Assembly (NCBI GenBank): GCA_964016875.1
Contig: OZ024737.1
Span: forward strand, 32,985,683-33,049,682
Length of the DNA stretch: 64,000 bases
Origin: Fallopia convolvulus
Taxonomy: Eukaryota > Streptophyta > Magnoliopsida > Caryophyllales > Polygonaceae
Direction: 5' to 3'
Of this stretch, positions 37,665 to 47,696 are shown one piece after another (positions within the stretch are counted from its first letter, which is position 1; each line of letters starts with the position of its first letter). Below the pieces are notes generated by a model. That model did not search any database, was not told the origin of the DNA, and was given only the letters and a program-made list of their open reading frames with translations. A program made the translations under genes and the position numbers.

Positions 37665-37962
37665 GAGTTTGGTTCAAATGAAACAAACTCTTATCCTAAA
37701 ACGAACTCTTATCCTAAAACGATGCATTTTTTGTAGTTAGTAGTGCACTTTTTCTACTTCGGAGTGCACTTTTTCGCATTTGTACTTTTCGTACTTTTTA
37801 GTGCACTTTTCAAAAAAATTTAGTGCACTTTTTCGTAATGCACTTTTTGTATTTTTCAATGCACTTTTATATAAAAAGTGCATTACTAACTATGAAAAGT
37901 GCATTCGTTTTAGGATAAGAGTTCGTTTTAGGATAAGAGTTTGTTTCATTTGAACCAAACTC
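37665..37962. mobile_element. Palindromic 298-bp MITE with GAGTTTGG ends (MULE type)
   Basis: The element starts GAGTTTGGTTCAAATGAAAC and ends with the reverse complement. The arms match almost perfectly for about 58 bp, including a doubled CTCTTATCCTAAAACGA word, and loosely for nearly 100 bp. The flanks are the 10-bp direct repeat TTCAATTAAA (37,655-37,664 and 37,963-37,972), the size expected for Mutator-like elements. The centre is made of TGCACTTTTT words. The same end sequence appears on the larger element at 49,577-51,849. Confidence 0.85.
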
Positions 37963-38164
37963 TTCAATTAAAATGCAAAATCTGGTAGATGATGGGACTT
38001 AAAATTGCCTAGTGGAAAGAATAAAAGAATAAAGGATCTTTCTAAGAAGAATGATGAGCAAGGGGATTGAGGAGAAAGATCTCTTGTTTTTATTAGAAGA
38101 TCGTGATTGTACCTGCATATGTTGCTCTTACAATAATTGTATTCGGCTCTTGACTTTGTTAAGA

Positions 38165-38340
38165 AATATTTATCATTTTAAAATGTTAGGTAATAATTTA
38201 TTCCTAAGTTATGGAAATCTTAATCTTTGTTTAATCATAAAAAAGAGTTGCAATATTTACCATTTGAAAATGTTAGTTAATAATTTGTTGCTAAAAGTTA
38301 TGGAAATGTTAGTCTTTGTTTAATCATAAAAAAGAGTTGC
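38165..38340 (+). repeat. Tandem duplication, two units of 87-89 bp
   Basis: Unit 1 (38,165-38,251) and unit 2 (38,252-38,340) both begin AATATTTA(T/C)CATTT and end TTTAATCATAAAAAAGAGTTGC. They differ at a handful of positions. The end of unit 2 served as the target of the SINE that follows. Confidence 0.85.
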
Positions 38341-38345
38341 GTAAG

Positions 38346-38534
38346 TGCTCATGGCTCAACGGTTGAGCGTCTTGCCAATGTGCAAGAGGTCTTAGGTTTG
38401 AGCATTCAGGGCGGCGTTTTCCCTTCTTTCTTAGAATTGGTTAGTAAACCAGTTCTCACTTGTTTACGAGTGTTATAGGCTAGTCCAAGTAAAATTTGGG
38501 CTACTCTAAATCTTACCAAATCAAAAACAAATAA
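38346..38534 (+). mobile_element. tRNA-derived SINE
   Basis: The unit has an A-box-like TGGCTCAACGGTTGA near 38,351 and a B-box-like GGTTTGAGC near 38,394, spaced as in a tRNA-derived RNA polymerase III promoter. A body of about 130 bp and an A-rich tail ending in AAACAAATAAAAAAAA follow. The target duplication is AAAAAAGAG(T/C)TGCGTAAG (38,328-38,345 and 38,535-38,552) with one mismatch. Length is about 190 bp. I cannot assign it to a named SINE family. Confidence 0.8.
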
Positions 38535-38790
38535 AAAAAAGAGCTGCGTAAGGTCTAACTATTAGAGAAGATAGCGCTCCTTTGGGCGTTTTATCTGGCG
38601 AATAACCAAGAGAGTCGCCGTTTTGTCAATTTCTCCGGCGTTTTTTCAGTTTTCACCACGTTTTCGGTTGATTTCGGCGAATTTACGGTGTTTATCCATC
38701 CTTCTTTATCTCCATTCAATTAGGGCTCTTCTCCCTTCTTTCTTTTTCACGGTGGCCTTCTCTTGGTTCCCTTTTCCTGCTTGTGCACAA

Positions 38791-39510
38791 ATGGCAATTA
38801 AAATCGGACTTAGGCAATTGCATGCTCCTTCGGTCCTCTGTCTTGGAATTGATTCCGATCTTGTACTCCATTTCTCTATTCCTACAGAAAGAAGGTCTTT
38901 AAATGACCGTTTTTGAACTTTCGCTTGTATCCAAAGATGGAAATTGGTTATTGGTTTAAGAAGTGCTCCCATTGTAAAAGCAATTGGTATTTATCTTGAT
39001 GGACTCTTTGATTCTGCGGTTGTGGGTGTACTTCCGAGGGTCAATATAGATGTCCCCAAGACACTTATGAGTGGAGGCAAATTCCCCATTGATGGGTATA
39101 TCTTCTGGCTTTGTCGGCTTGGTATCCAATATGGACACATGCTCATCCTTTTCTCTGTGTATGGCAATTTGGGATTTGAAAACCAGCCTTGCGGGATTAG
39201 GCTTATACAAAACAATTCGAAGGATACAAGTTATGTTTCTGTGGCAATAGATATGAAATACAAGGCAAGTAAGGTTTCTTTATCGGCTATTGAATTCCAA
39301 CATGATGACTTTAGAAGTATATTACTTGTTGTTACTATTCTGCAGCGTGTTTGTCTGAATTTTAATGTATTTGGAGGGGATATTTCTACTGAAGTTTGTC
39401 CTCGATTGGCTTGGTGTTTTGAGGGCACTCAACACACATTTGTGATTGCAAATACGATCATCGGTGCAACTGGTTCTTCAAATGGCCTTCAAACAGCTTT
39501 AAAATTTTAG
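38791..39510 (+). pseudogene. Unknown frame inside the plus-strand retroposed unit
   Basis: From an ATG at 38,791 (MAIKIGLRQLHAPSVLC) the frame runs to a stop at 39,508, interrupted by one in-frame TGA at 38,914. The long part contains LDGLFDSAVVGVLPRVNIDV, FPIDGYIFWLCRLGIQYGH and FNVFGGDISTEVCPRLAW. I recognise no domain. It could be a LINE ORF1 of an unfamiliar type, or the body of a host mRNA that was reverse-transcribed. No intron-like borders are visible in it, as expected for a retroposed copy. The product is likely not made. Confidence 0.35.
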
Positions 39511-40081
39511 TTGTAGGTGACGTTAATAATATTACTCACCAAATTGCTGATATGAAAGCCATTTGTATGTTGGAATCTGTTTTCGAAACCATATCAAGAA
39601 GATGTCATGATAGCTTCAATTCTATTTCGTTCTGCCGAGGATTGGTTATTTTTACCTACCACAAACTCGCATGAATGCTCCTCACAAACTGTTTTTTTTC
39701 TTCAATAATTACAAATAATCATCTGGTCGGAAACGTCATATGGCAAATTTGGAAGTTTGTTTAGGGAATAATGTAGCAGTTCTACGGTTTCACCATACGT
39801 TCATAATAGGAGTTACTAGTTCATCTTCATATGTTTTGAATATTGGTTTGTTTGTAGTCGTTTTTCGATATCTTATAGTTTGATATTTCTTTTTTTTTGC
39901 TGAAATGCTAATTCGATTAAGTAAGTAAGTAAAAACCCACAAGGGGTAGTACAACCGGCTATACATGAACAAGTAAGGAAGGCACAACCGCCAACCCAAC
40001 CAAAAACAAGCATATAAGGGAAAGCATGCAAACTCCCCTAGCTATGCCTTACATCAAAAAAGTCACTACAAAATCTCCACC

Positions 40082-43000
40082 TCATGTGTGGGGGTACAAA
40101 TCATAGAGTAGTCTAAAAACATGGGTAAGAATCAAACGTGTCACTACCTCGGCCGGGATGGGGTAGTTGTCAAACGCCCTAGCATTGCGTGCATGCAAAA
40201 TAAAGTATACCGTCGACGAGAGAGCGTAGACTTGCGCCGAGGCAAGAAAAGATCGGCTCGGGCGCGCCCTTTGAGCCACTCCACGGCACTTGCTAGCGAA
40301 GTACATGCCGAGGTGATGCAAAATCTAACGCGCACCTCTCTCCAAATGCCACAAGTGTAGGGACAAGTGAAGAAGAGGTGCTCATGAGTCTCCAAATCCG
40401 CCCCACAAAACCGGCAACTTGGCTCAACATCCACGAAGTGGAGACGATTATAAGTGGAGAGTTTCCCGAGGATGCCGAGCCAAAGGATGAAGAAGTGCCT
40501 TGGAGTGTTGTGCTTCCTTCAAACTTGCTTGTACCATCCAACAACCTCCCTCTTTTTTCTAATGGCCTCATAAGCATGGGCCACTTTGAGCTTGCCTCCA
40601 TGTACCCATCCCGAGAGAGTCTCCATGACCCCATTGACTCTTCCTTCTAGCCTTTCCACGGCCTTCCTAGCGTTGAAGATTGCCTTGACCAAGCCCGACT
40701 CCTTTGGACTCGGCGTCCAATCAAGCACCTCATCCACTCTTAGGTGCATGTAGTGAAACCAACGCACCCATATGCTCTCCCGACGGTTTGCAATGTGCCA
40801 AAGATGCTTGATCATGAAGCTCTTGTTCCAACTTTCAATATTTCTAAGCCCCAACCCCCCTTCTTTTTCTGGCATACAAACATCATTCCATTTAACTCTA
40901 GGCCGGCCCCATAGGAAATTACGACAAAGGCGAGTGAGGCTTGTGAGGACCGATTTGGGTGCGGGTAAAATAGAGAGCCAAAACCCCTCATACCCTTGAA
41001 GTACCGAGGCTATTAACTCACGTCTCCCGGCAAAGAAAATATTTTTCTTGGCCCAAGTGTTTAGGTACCCCCCAATTTTATCAAGTAGAGGTTTGTAGTG
41101 TACCACCCTAAGGTCATGTGGGCTAATTGAGATTCCCAAGTACCGGAATGGAAAAGAGCCGACTTTGAAGCCGGTTTCATGTATTAAGGCGGCTCTTTCA
41201 CTTTCCGGTACGGAAGCAAGAAAGATAGACGATTTACCCACATTAACCGCCAACCCGGTAATCTCCTCAAATTTTTTCAAACACCCCATGAGGATCCTCA
41301 CCGAACTCAAATCTCCTTGGCAAAAAAGAACAACATCATCGGCATAAATTAGGTGAGAGAGCCGCAAACCATCACACCCCTTATGAAAATTAAACCCCCT
41401 CTCACGGTCTCCTTCCTTATCAAACGGGACAAGAATTCCATGCAAATCACAAAGAGTAAAGGGGAAAGAGGGTCTCCTTGACGGAGACCACGTTTGCCCG
41501 GGAAGAAATCATGAATGCCCTTGTTTATTTTGATGGAGTAGCTTGCCGTTGTGACGCATTCCATAACCCATTCAACGAACTTTGAAGGCACACCAAGGTT
41601 GTCAAGTGTAAATCGACGAAACTTCCAAGAAATGGTATAATACGCCTTGGCGAGGTCGACATTAAGGAAGCATCTTCTCGTCTCTCTCTTCACCTCATAC
41701 TTCCTCAAAAGTTCTTGGACAAGGAATATGTTATCCGACATCAAACGACCCTCCACGAAAGCGCTTTGGGCCGGGTCGATGAGGGGGGCAAGGCATTTGG
41801 ATAGGCGTGAGGTCATGATTTTGGAGATCAATTTGTACACCACATTGCAACAAGAAATCGGGCGGTAGTGTTCAACAAGGGTGGGTTGGTCAATTTTTGG
41901 AATGAGGGAGATGATGGTATGGTTAAGTTGTCGGAGAAGCTTGCCATTGGTGAAGAATTCTTTAATTGCCGCACAAATCTCGGCACCGGTGATGTCCCAC
42001 GTGGCCTTGAAAAATTTGGAGGTGTATCCGTCGGGCCCCGGTGCTTTCTCATCTCCCACGGACCATAGGGCGTCTTTGATCTCTTTGTTGGAAACCGGGC
42101 TAGTAAGCAAAGCGGCGTCCAGGGCCAAAACCCGTGCGCCCCTTGCAAACCAACTCGGATCTGGCTCGGTTACTTGCTTTTCACTTCCGAAGAGACCCTT
42201 GAAATAGTCGCCAAACTCGCAAGCCACTTCATCAATGGAGGTGGTGGGCGCGCCTATGTGCCGACGCAAAGAAGTAATAGTGGCGCACCGGGCATTGGCC
42301 TTCATTAGGCCATGGAAGTACCGAGTGCATCGATCACTTTTGATGAGGTGCTTGGACTTCGCTTGTTGGCTAAGGAAACTTGCCTCGGCATCCACGAGCC
42401 TCTTTATGTCTCTACCGGCTCTTTCCATCCCCATTTTCTTTTACAACGAGCTAGGGTCCAACCTATACTCTTCAAGGGCTTTGTTGTAAGCAAGGGTGGC
42501 CTCACTAGCCCTCGAAGAAATATGGCTAAACTCAGCCCGATTGAGCTTCTTCAACGGTTTCTTCAAGCCCTTAAGGAGGCGGCTTAGCCGGAATTGGTAG
42601 GTTCATCTTTGATGAGTTTCCCACTTTTCCCGGACCAAGGCTTTGAAGCTTGAATGTTCCGCCCACATGTTGAAAAATTTAAAGCTTGGCTTGACTCCTC
42701 CATGCGCCCTATGGAAACAAACCGGCTTGTGGTCCGAAAGGTGCCACTTGTCCGGATAGTTAGTATGTAAAACAAAATCACAATTGTGCCAAGAGTGATT
42801 TACCAAGACACAATTAAGCTTGCTCCACACGGTTTGGTTGGTCCAAGTGAAGTTGTTGTTGCTTGTGTATGGCGTATCAACAAGGCCTAGCTTCCTACAT
42901 GCTTCCCCCATGTCTCGGCTCTCATACATAGAAACCGGCTTGCCATTGAATCTTTCATCTCCATTCATAACCATGTTGAAGTCTCCCAACACCATCCACG

Positions 43001-43400
43001 GGATATCATGAGTTTCAAGGAGCTCCTCCACAAAAAGCCAAATGGGTCTCCTAGCAACAACACTATGCAACCCATAAATGAAGCATGCCCCATACACCAC
43101 ACCGGATGTCTTGCAAGTGATTCGACACCCGATGTGTTTCACGGAACAAGTGAGAATATCAACCTCCACATGGCCCGGGTCCCAAAGGACAAGTATTCGG
43201 GCACGGTCATCTAAATGAAAATTGTTGGTGTGGCTCCAACCTGGGGCCACACGGTTTATCACACGGCTAGTGTCATAGCCTTCACACTTTGTCTCAAAAA
43301 TGCCACATACCTTGGCTTTGAACTCTTGAATCACCTCTCTTAGGCCACTTTGTTTCCGGGGATGGCAAAGCCCCTTGATGTTCCAAGCTAGGACCGTCAT
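40082..43400 (-). pseudogene. LINE B ORF2 (endonuclease, reverse transcriptase, zf-RVT), broken
   Basis: The endonuclease (43,400-42,603) begins MTVLAWNIKGLCHPRK and keeps FETKC, FIYGLHS, MVLGDFNMV and LSDHKPV, so its catalytic residues are present. The linker (LKKPLKKLNRAEFSHI) is in another frame. The reverse transcriptase reads EKAPGPDGYTSKFFKATWD, HYRPISCCNVVYKLI, SAFVEGR and LRQGDPLSPLLFV; then a frameshift in a C run near 41,395 moves to HLIYADDVVLFCQGD, the active-site motif. The thumb and C-terminal part follow (GRPRVKWNDVCMPEKEGGLG), with another frame change before the zf-RVT motif CRFCGADLETHEHLFFTC. At least three disabling changes are visible, so the copy is inactive but fairly young. 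Confidence 0.9.
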
Positions 43401-44460
43401 GAGGACACTGCAATGCCCTTCCCCCTCTCAGCCCGCGCCGAGCTCCTCGTAGTTCTCCCTTGCGTTCTATTTTGCCATTTTGGTGTCGCCCTTAGTGCTA
43501 GAAGTGCTTCAACTTTTTCGGCCTTTTTTTCTCTTTTCTTGGCCGATTTTGACTTGAACTCTTCAAATGGTTCATCAACCTTGGCGTCGTCACCTCTTCC
43601 ACCCTCGGCATAGTTGATCGAGGCTTCGTCATCCTCCTCCACACTAGCATTCATCTCGGACGACGAAGGCATTCCGGGGGTTGGATCAACCTCTACCTCA
43701 CTCTCACTTGTGTGGGAATCACTCTCATCCTCGGAAGAGGAGATATCTCTCATGGCACTCGGGTTTGAAGTGTGAGAGGTGCCACCCTCACTTTCTTTAT
43801 CCTTACTTTTTCCACTCACCAATTTTTCCCCACCCTTTTTTTATGCGTTTTTTGGTACACTCTCATTGTGTTTCTCGTGTTTACCCTCGCTCATAGAGGT
43901 TGCCTTCCCCTTTGACGATTCGTTGCCCGAGGTGGTGCCGGTTCTAGGGGAGATTGGACCCTTCCCGGTGGAGTCATGCGGTGGCGCGCCCTCCTTGCCT
44001 TTTTCCCCCAAGGAACCGTCATCCCCGACCGGTTTCCCCCCTCTTCGAGCTATGCTCTTTGAGGCCTTGGAGGGATGCTTTGCCATGGTACCTACGGTCT
44101 TCCTTTTTTCATTGAAAGTGCAATCCTTTTTCTCATGCCCAAACGAGCAATAAACATCACAATAGCAAGGCTCATTTTCAATCAAGCAAGTACAATCCAA
44201 AGAAACACCATCATCAAAATCAATACCTACCTCCCTTATGATGGGCGAGGCAAAGTTGATCTCCGTTAGGACTCGTGCATAGGCTCCTCTCTTGCCCTCA
44301 TATGTGACCGGGTCCATGTAAAGCGGCTTGCCAATGTATGAAGCCACACGACCAAGCACGGGTGTTGTCCAATAATCCTTGGAGATCCCATACAATCGCA
44401 CCCAAAGGGGTATGGTGTCTATATCATTCCTATTGAATGCGAATTTGTCGGGGATATGTT
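43397..44460 (-). pseudogene. LINE B ORF1 (gag-like), 5'-truncated
   Basis: The frame opens within the DUF4283-type RNA-binding region (PLWVRLYGISKDYW, then GRVASYIGKPLYMD). The zinc knuckle CDVYCSFGHEKKDC follows, where Tyr stands in place of the second Cys of CX2CX4HX4C. The tail is a low-complexity acidic/lysine-rich segment up to the stop at 43,397. A frame break near 43,840 splits the tail. The start of ORF1 is missing. The last codons overlap the ORF2 start at 43,400 by a few bases, the usual tight ORF1-ORF2 arrangement in plant L1 elements. Confidence 0.82.
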
Positions 44461-44869
44461 TAAGGAGGAGGGGCTTGGTATTTCTTTGTTAGTATACATG
44501 TCGGGTAGTTTGGTATTTCTTTGTTAGTTCTATACATGTCACTAGACGTGTATTTATTGTATTTTCTTTATGATATTTAATACAATACACTAGCGTTATT
44601 TCAAAAAAAAAAACTATTAGAGAAGAATATTTATACCAATACTTAGTTGGTTGGTCTTTCTCAAAATGGGGCCACAAAGTATCCGGTCCGATTGTAAAGT
44701 AGTGTTGATTGATTGAACCGGGCGAGGCAAAGACAAGACTAAAAAAATATGTTTATACTCCCTTATTCTAAAATTATTATATTTTTATAAAGATGTACAG
44801 TTGATGACATGTGCCTTATAGACTTGAACATATTTTTTTTCAAATAAATATTATAATATTAGTTTATTA

Positions 44870-45689
44870 CTAGTTGTACCCGTCGTGTCATGCACAACTA
44901 TGACTCATCAATTTTTAGATATATTGTAAATATGATATAATAAAGTTAATCTACAAAACTAACTAAAACGCAAAAAATGATGTAAATTCTTTTAAAAAAA
45001 TCAAATCAAACTATAAAAATCCTTTCAATAAAAAGTTAAAAGATAATTAATAAAAAAATATTAAAAAATATAGAATTTTTTAAAGATAAAAATTCTTCTA
45101 TATATGCATAAAAATCCAAAAAGGAAATTAAGGAAAAGATAATATAATTTTTATATAAAAATTTAGTTTAGGCAAGTAATTATATAGATATTTAAATTTT
45201 TTACTTTTTTATCAAAATTTTATATAAGATAATTTTTTAATAAATATATAAAAAGGTAAAGATAAATAATTTTTGTTATTTTAATTAAAATTAGAATTAA
45301 TTTTTTTCCACATAAATAAATAGAAAGGAATTTAATTGAAAAAAATATAAATAATTTTTTAAATATGTGGTGGGTTAGAATTAATGTGGTGGCTAGAAAA
45401 TTTACAACTTTAATATATAGTTATAGATTTTATTTCAAAGATATATATTTCATATTGGGTACATATTTTTGGAATCTTTTTTATTTATCTTTTACCAATA
45501 TAATAAATATAATGTCCTTTTCTTTATCTATTTATGTCTATTTGGGGATAACTTTTTTGCATAATTATTTTTTTAATAATTTTATATTTTAGTTAACTAT
45601 AAAAAATATTATTTTAATAAAGGGGTGATGTGAGCATGTGGCACAATGTGGTGGCAGAAATTGCTTCGGCTTTAGTTATTAGTAATAGA
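44870..45689 (-). mobile_element. Minus-strand Helitron with two alternative 5' ends
   Basis: The left edge is A|CTAG (44,870-44,873) followed by the hairpin word GTCGTGTCATGCACAAC, a Helitron 3' end on the minus strand. A 5' end of the TCTATAACTATATATTAAAG type lies at 45,427 and is followed by T. A second 5' end, TCTATTACTAATAACTAAAG on the minus strand, lies at 45,689. The 558-bp and 820-bp readings repeat the arrangement in the 15.7-18.9 kb cluster, so the family seems to use both ends. It is AT-rich and non-coding. Confidence 0.75.
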
Positions 45690-46683
45690 TAGATGTATCT
45701 TGTTAGATAATTAATTAGTGGATTAAAAATATAAACTTAATTTTCAAATATCTTAATTCTAGCATAATTTTATAACAATAAAAAATAAATCACCTTACTA
45801 AACAAAATATATGATATACAAAATTTGTAAATAAATTAACTTGTGGATTTCATCTACCTTAGTACAATATTAAAGCAAAACCCAAGTCTTTATAAAAAAT
45901 TGAGCCACATGTCAAATTTGAATTTTTTTTTATTTGGGCCATGATCACAACAATTAGATAGTGGTTTAAAGAAAACTACTTTTCACTAAATATAAATAAA
46001 CTACCTTCTTCCACTAAACCACTTTTAAACCCACCACCTCTCTTTCCTCAAATAATAGAACATTGCTTCACCCGCCTCAAAGATCCCAAAAAATCAAATT
46101 CATCACTTGAACAATCTAAAGCTCATAAACCAAGCTAAATTCATATTGAATGTTGTCTGGTGAGTTTAAAAATTCTTCAAAATTTAGACTCTTTTTGAAT
46201 AGATTAATAATTTGTGTAGTATCAAATGTGAAATATAATTAAATCGTAAAACCCTGTTCATTGAAACTTCTGTCGAAAATAAGTTGGAAATAATTTTTTT
46301 TAAAACCATTTTGAATTAGATCGTATAAGATACGAAAATGACACTAATTAGGAGTATAAAAGCAGAACAAATGAACTAACCATATTGACTAATAAGTAAT
46401 AACTCAAACTTTAGAATTAGAACACAGAAAAAGACACTTTTATATGAACATATATTTCTAGCTAAAATTTGTACTTGCACTTATAGTACATATAAATATG
46501 CACGATTAAATCATATACTTTAACATACTAATTTTGCACTTTTATATAAGGTGCACATTTAGCAAAAATTGCACTTGTAGTTAATGCATAAATTTGAGTT
46601 GTGCACTTGCACTTTCGATGCTTAAAATGTGTGCACTTTTAATGTATAGATCATATGCTTCTTAAATTGTAAATTGTAAAAAT
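45690..46683. other. AT-rich DNA with a possible plus-strand Helitron 5' end
   Basis: At 45,853 A|TCTACCTTAGTACAATATTA and a nearby GAGCCACATGTC resemble a Helitron 5' end, but no matching 3' hairpin was found. The part 46,020-46,160 is C/A-rich and looks like a transcribed leader. The part 46,490-46,650 is full of TGCAC(T)TTTT words like those in the elements at 37.7 kb and 50.1 kb. No gene is evident. Confidence 0.4.
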
Positions 46684-47335
46684 ATGGGTGTTATCCCACA
46701 TCAAAGGTTGAAGCTAATAGTAAACTGCGAGAAACCGTTGAAATGGACAGAGGATGTAGAAATTATACTATCATCTCAATCGAAGAGAAGATATAAAGAA
46801 GTACGAGCTCAAAGGAAATGGAAAAAGCCTATGTCAGGATATATTAAAGTTAACTTTGATGCTTCGAAACTGTCAAATGGAAATATTACTGGAGGAATTA
46901 TATTCAGAAACCACCTTGGCCAGGTAACTGATATTATGACGACTAGCTTTGGAAAAGTGTCAGCATTAAAGGATGAAGCTCTAGCTTTCCAGGAAGCAAT
47001 TAGATAAATAAAAAACAGAACGCTAGGAAAAGCGGAAATTGAAGGGGATAGTCTCCACGTAATTAACGATGTTAAAGGGAAAATCCATTGCCCTTGGGAG
47101 ATCGAGCTCATTATCGCTGACATCCTTGTTTCCATTGATGGAAACCGGGACCTAGTGATTAATTATATCTTTAGGAAATGTAACGTTGTGGCCGACAAAA
47201 TTGCTAATTTGGGTCACAGTCTCCCTGTTGAGTGTATCAAGACTCATCCAGTTTTTCTTGTTCTCATCCAAAAGGATGTTATAGGGCGCCCTCTGTAAAA
47301 GAGAGCACCTTAATCCTTACCTAATAAAAAAAATC
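46684..47335 (+). pseudogene. 5'-truncated LINE remnant: RNase H domain and 3' tail
   Basis: The frame encodes a plant-LINE type RNase H (RVT_3) domain: GYIKVNFDASKLSNGN, GGIIFRNHLGQVTD, KDEALAFQEAIR, then after one in-frame TAA (47,005) IEGDSLHVINDVKG and CNVVADKIANLGHSL. The acidic catalytic set (FDAS, DEA, EGDS, VAD) is kept. The frame ends at 47,298, followed by TTAATCCTTACCTAATAAAA, a typical L1 3' end with an A-rich tail. Everything upstream of RNase H is missing, as expected from 5' truncation. A fragment of the same family lies at 59,131-59,246 on the other strand. Confidence 0.8.
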
Positions 47336-47434
47336 GAATATGTGATGAAAAACTAACTAGTATATAAGTAAGGTGAAATTCCTACCTATAATTCAAATTT
47401 TTTAGTTGAAAGGTATTTAAACTTATATTACAAA

Positions 47435-47696
47435 TCTATAACTATATATTAAAGTTGTTCCTTTTCGAGCCACCAGAACGATTCTGGCTCCACCCCATAT
47501 TTAAAAAACCTTATTTTCCATTCTTTTTTTTTTATTTCTATCTTATTCCAATAATCTTTATGATCCGTACACTCAAAAAATATTGTTCCAATAATATTGT
47601 TTCTCAAAATCGGATATCTATCTACTATCTATCTTTTATAGATATTTTTCTTATTTTTTTAGTAAAAATCTATCAAAATCTTATAGTATAGGAAAA
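47435..47696 (+). mobile_element. Truncated Helitron 5' end
   Basis: A|TCTATAACTATATATTAAAG is followed by TTGTTCCTTTTCGAGCCACC, the same beginning as the next element at 47,697. No CTAG-hairpin 3' end occurs before the next 5' end, so this is either a truncated copy or an extra 5' end in tandem. Confidence 0.6.

Larger units (their letters stand above)
39890..44504 (-). mobile_element. LINE B, L1-type non-LTR retrotransposon, nearly complete
   Basis: On the minus strand the element has the C-terminal part of ORF1, a full ORF2 (endonuclease, reverse transcriptase, zf-RVT end), a short 3' region and a poly(A) tail (T run 39,890-39,898). The 5' end is truncated within ORF1 somewhere between 44,474 and 44,504. 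The flank at the tail, TAGTTTGATATTTCTTT (about 39,876), matches TAGTTTGGTATTTCTTT (about 44,505) at 16 of 17 positions, the probable target duplication. It lies inside the plus-strand retroposed unit, so it is the younger of the two insertions. Confidence 0.9.
38572..44611 (+). mobile_element. Plus-strand retroposed unit, split by LINE B
   Basis: The perfect 15-bp duplication AACTATTAGAGAAGA (38,557-38,571 and 44,612-44,626) brackets a unit that ends in a poly(A) run (44,603-44,611). This is the structure of a sequence inserted by target-primed reverse transcription in the plus direction. LINE B sits inside it on the opposite strand, leaving about 1.3 kb on the left (38,572 to about 39,876) and about 0.1 kb of 3' end on the right (from about 44,505). 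The left part carries a roughly 240-codon frame, listed separately. I see no reverse transcriptase of its own in what remains, so it was mobilised in trans or is a shortened LINE. Confidence 0.75.

Noticed and set aside
40519..42587. Plus-strand frames across LINE B
   Set aside because: They are shadows of ORF2; all recognisable reverse transcriptase motifs are on the minus strand.
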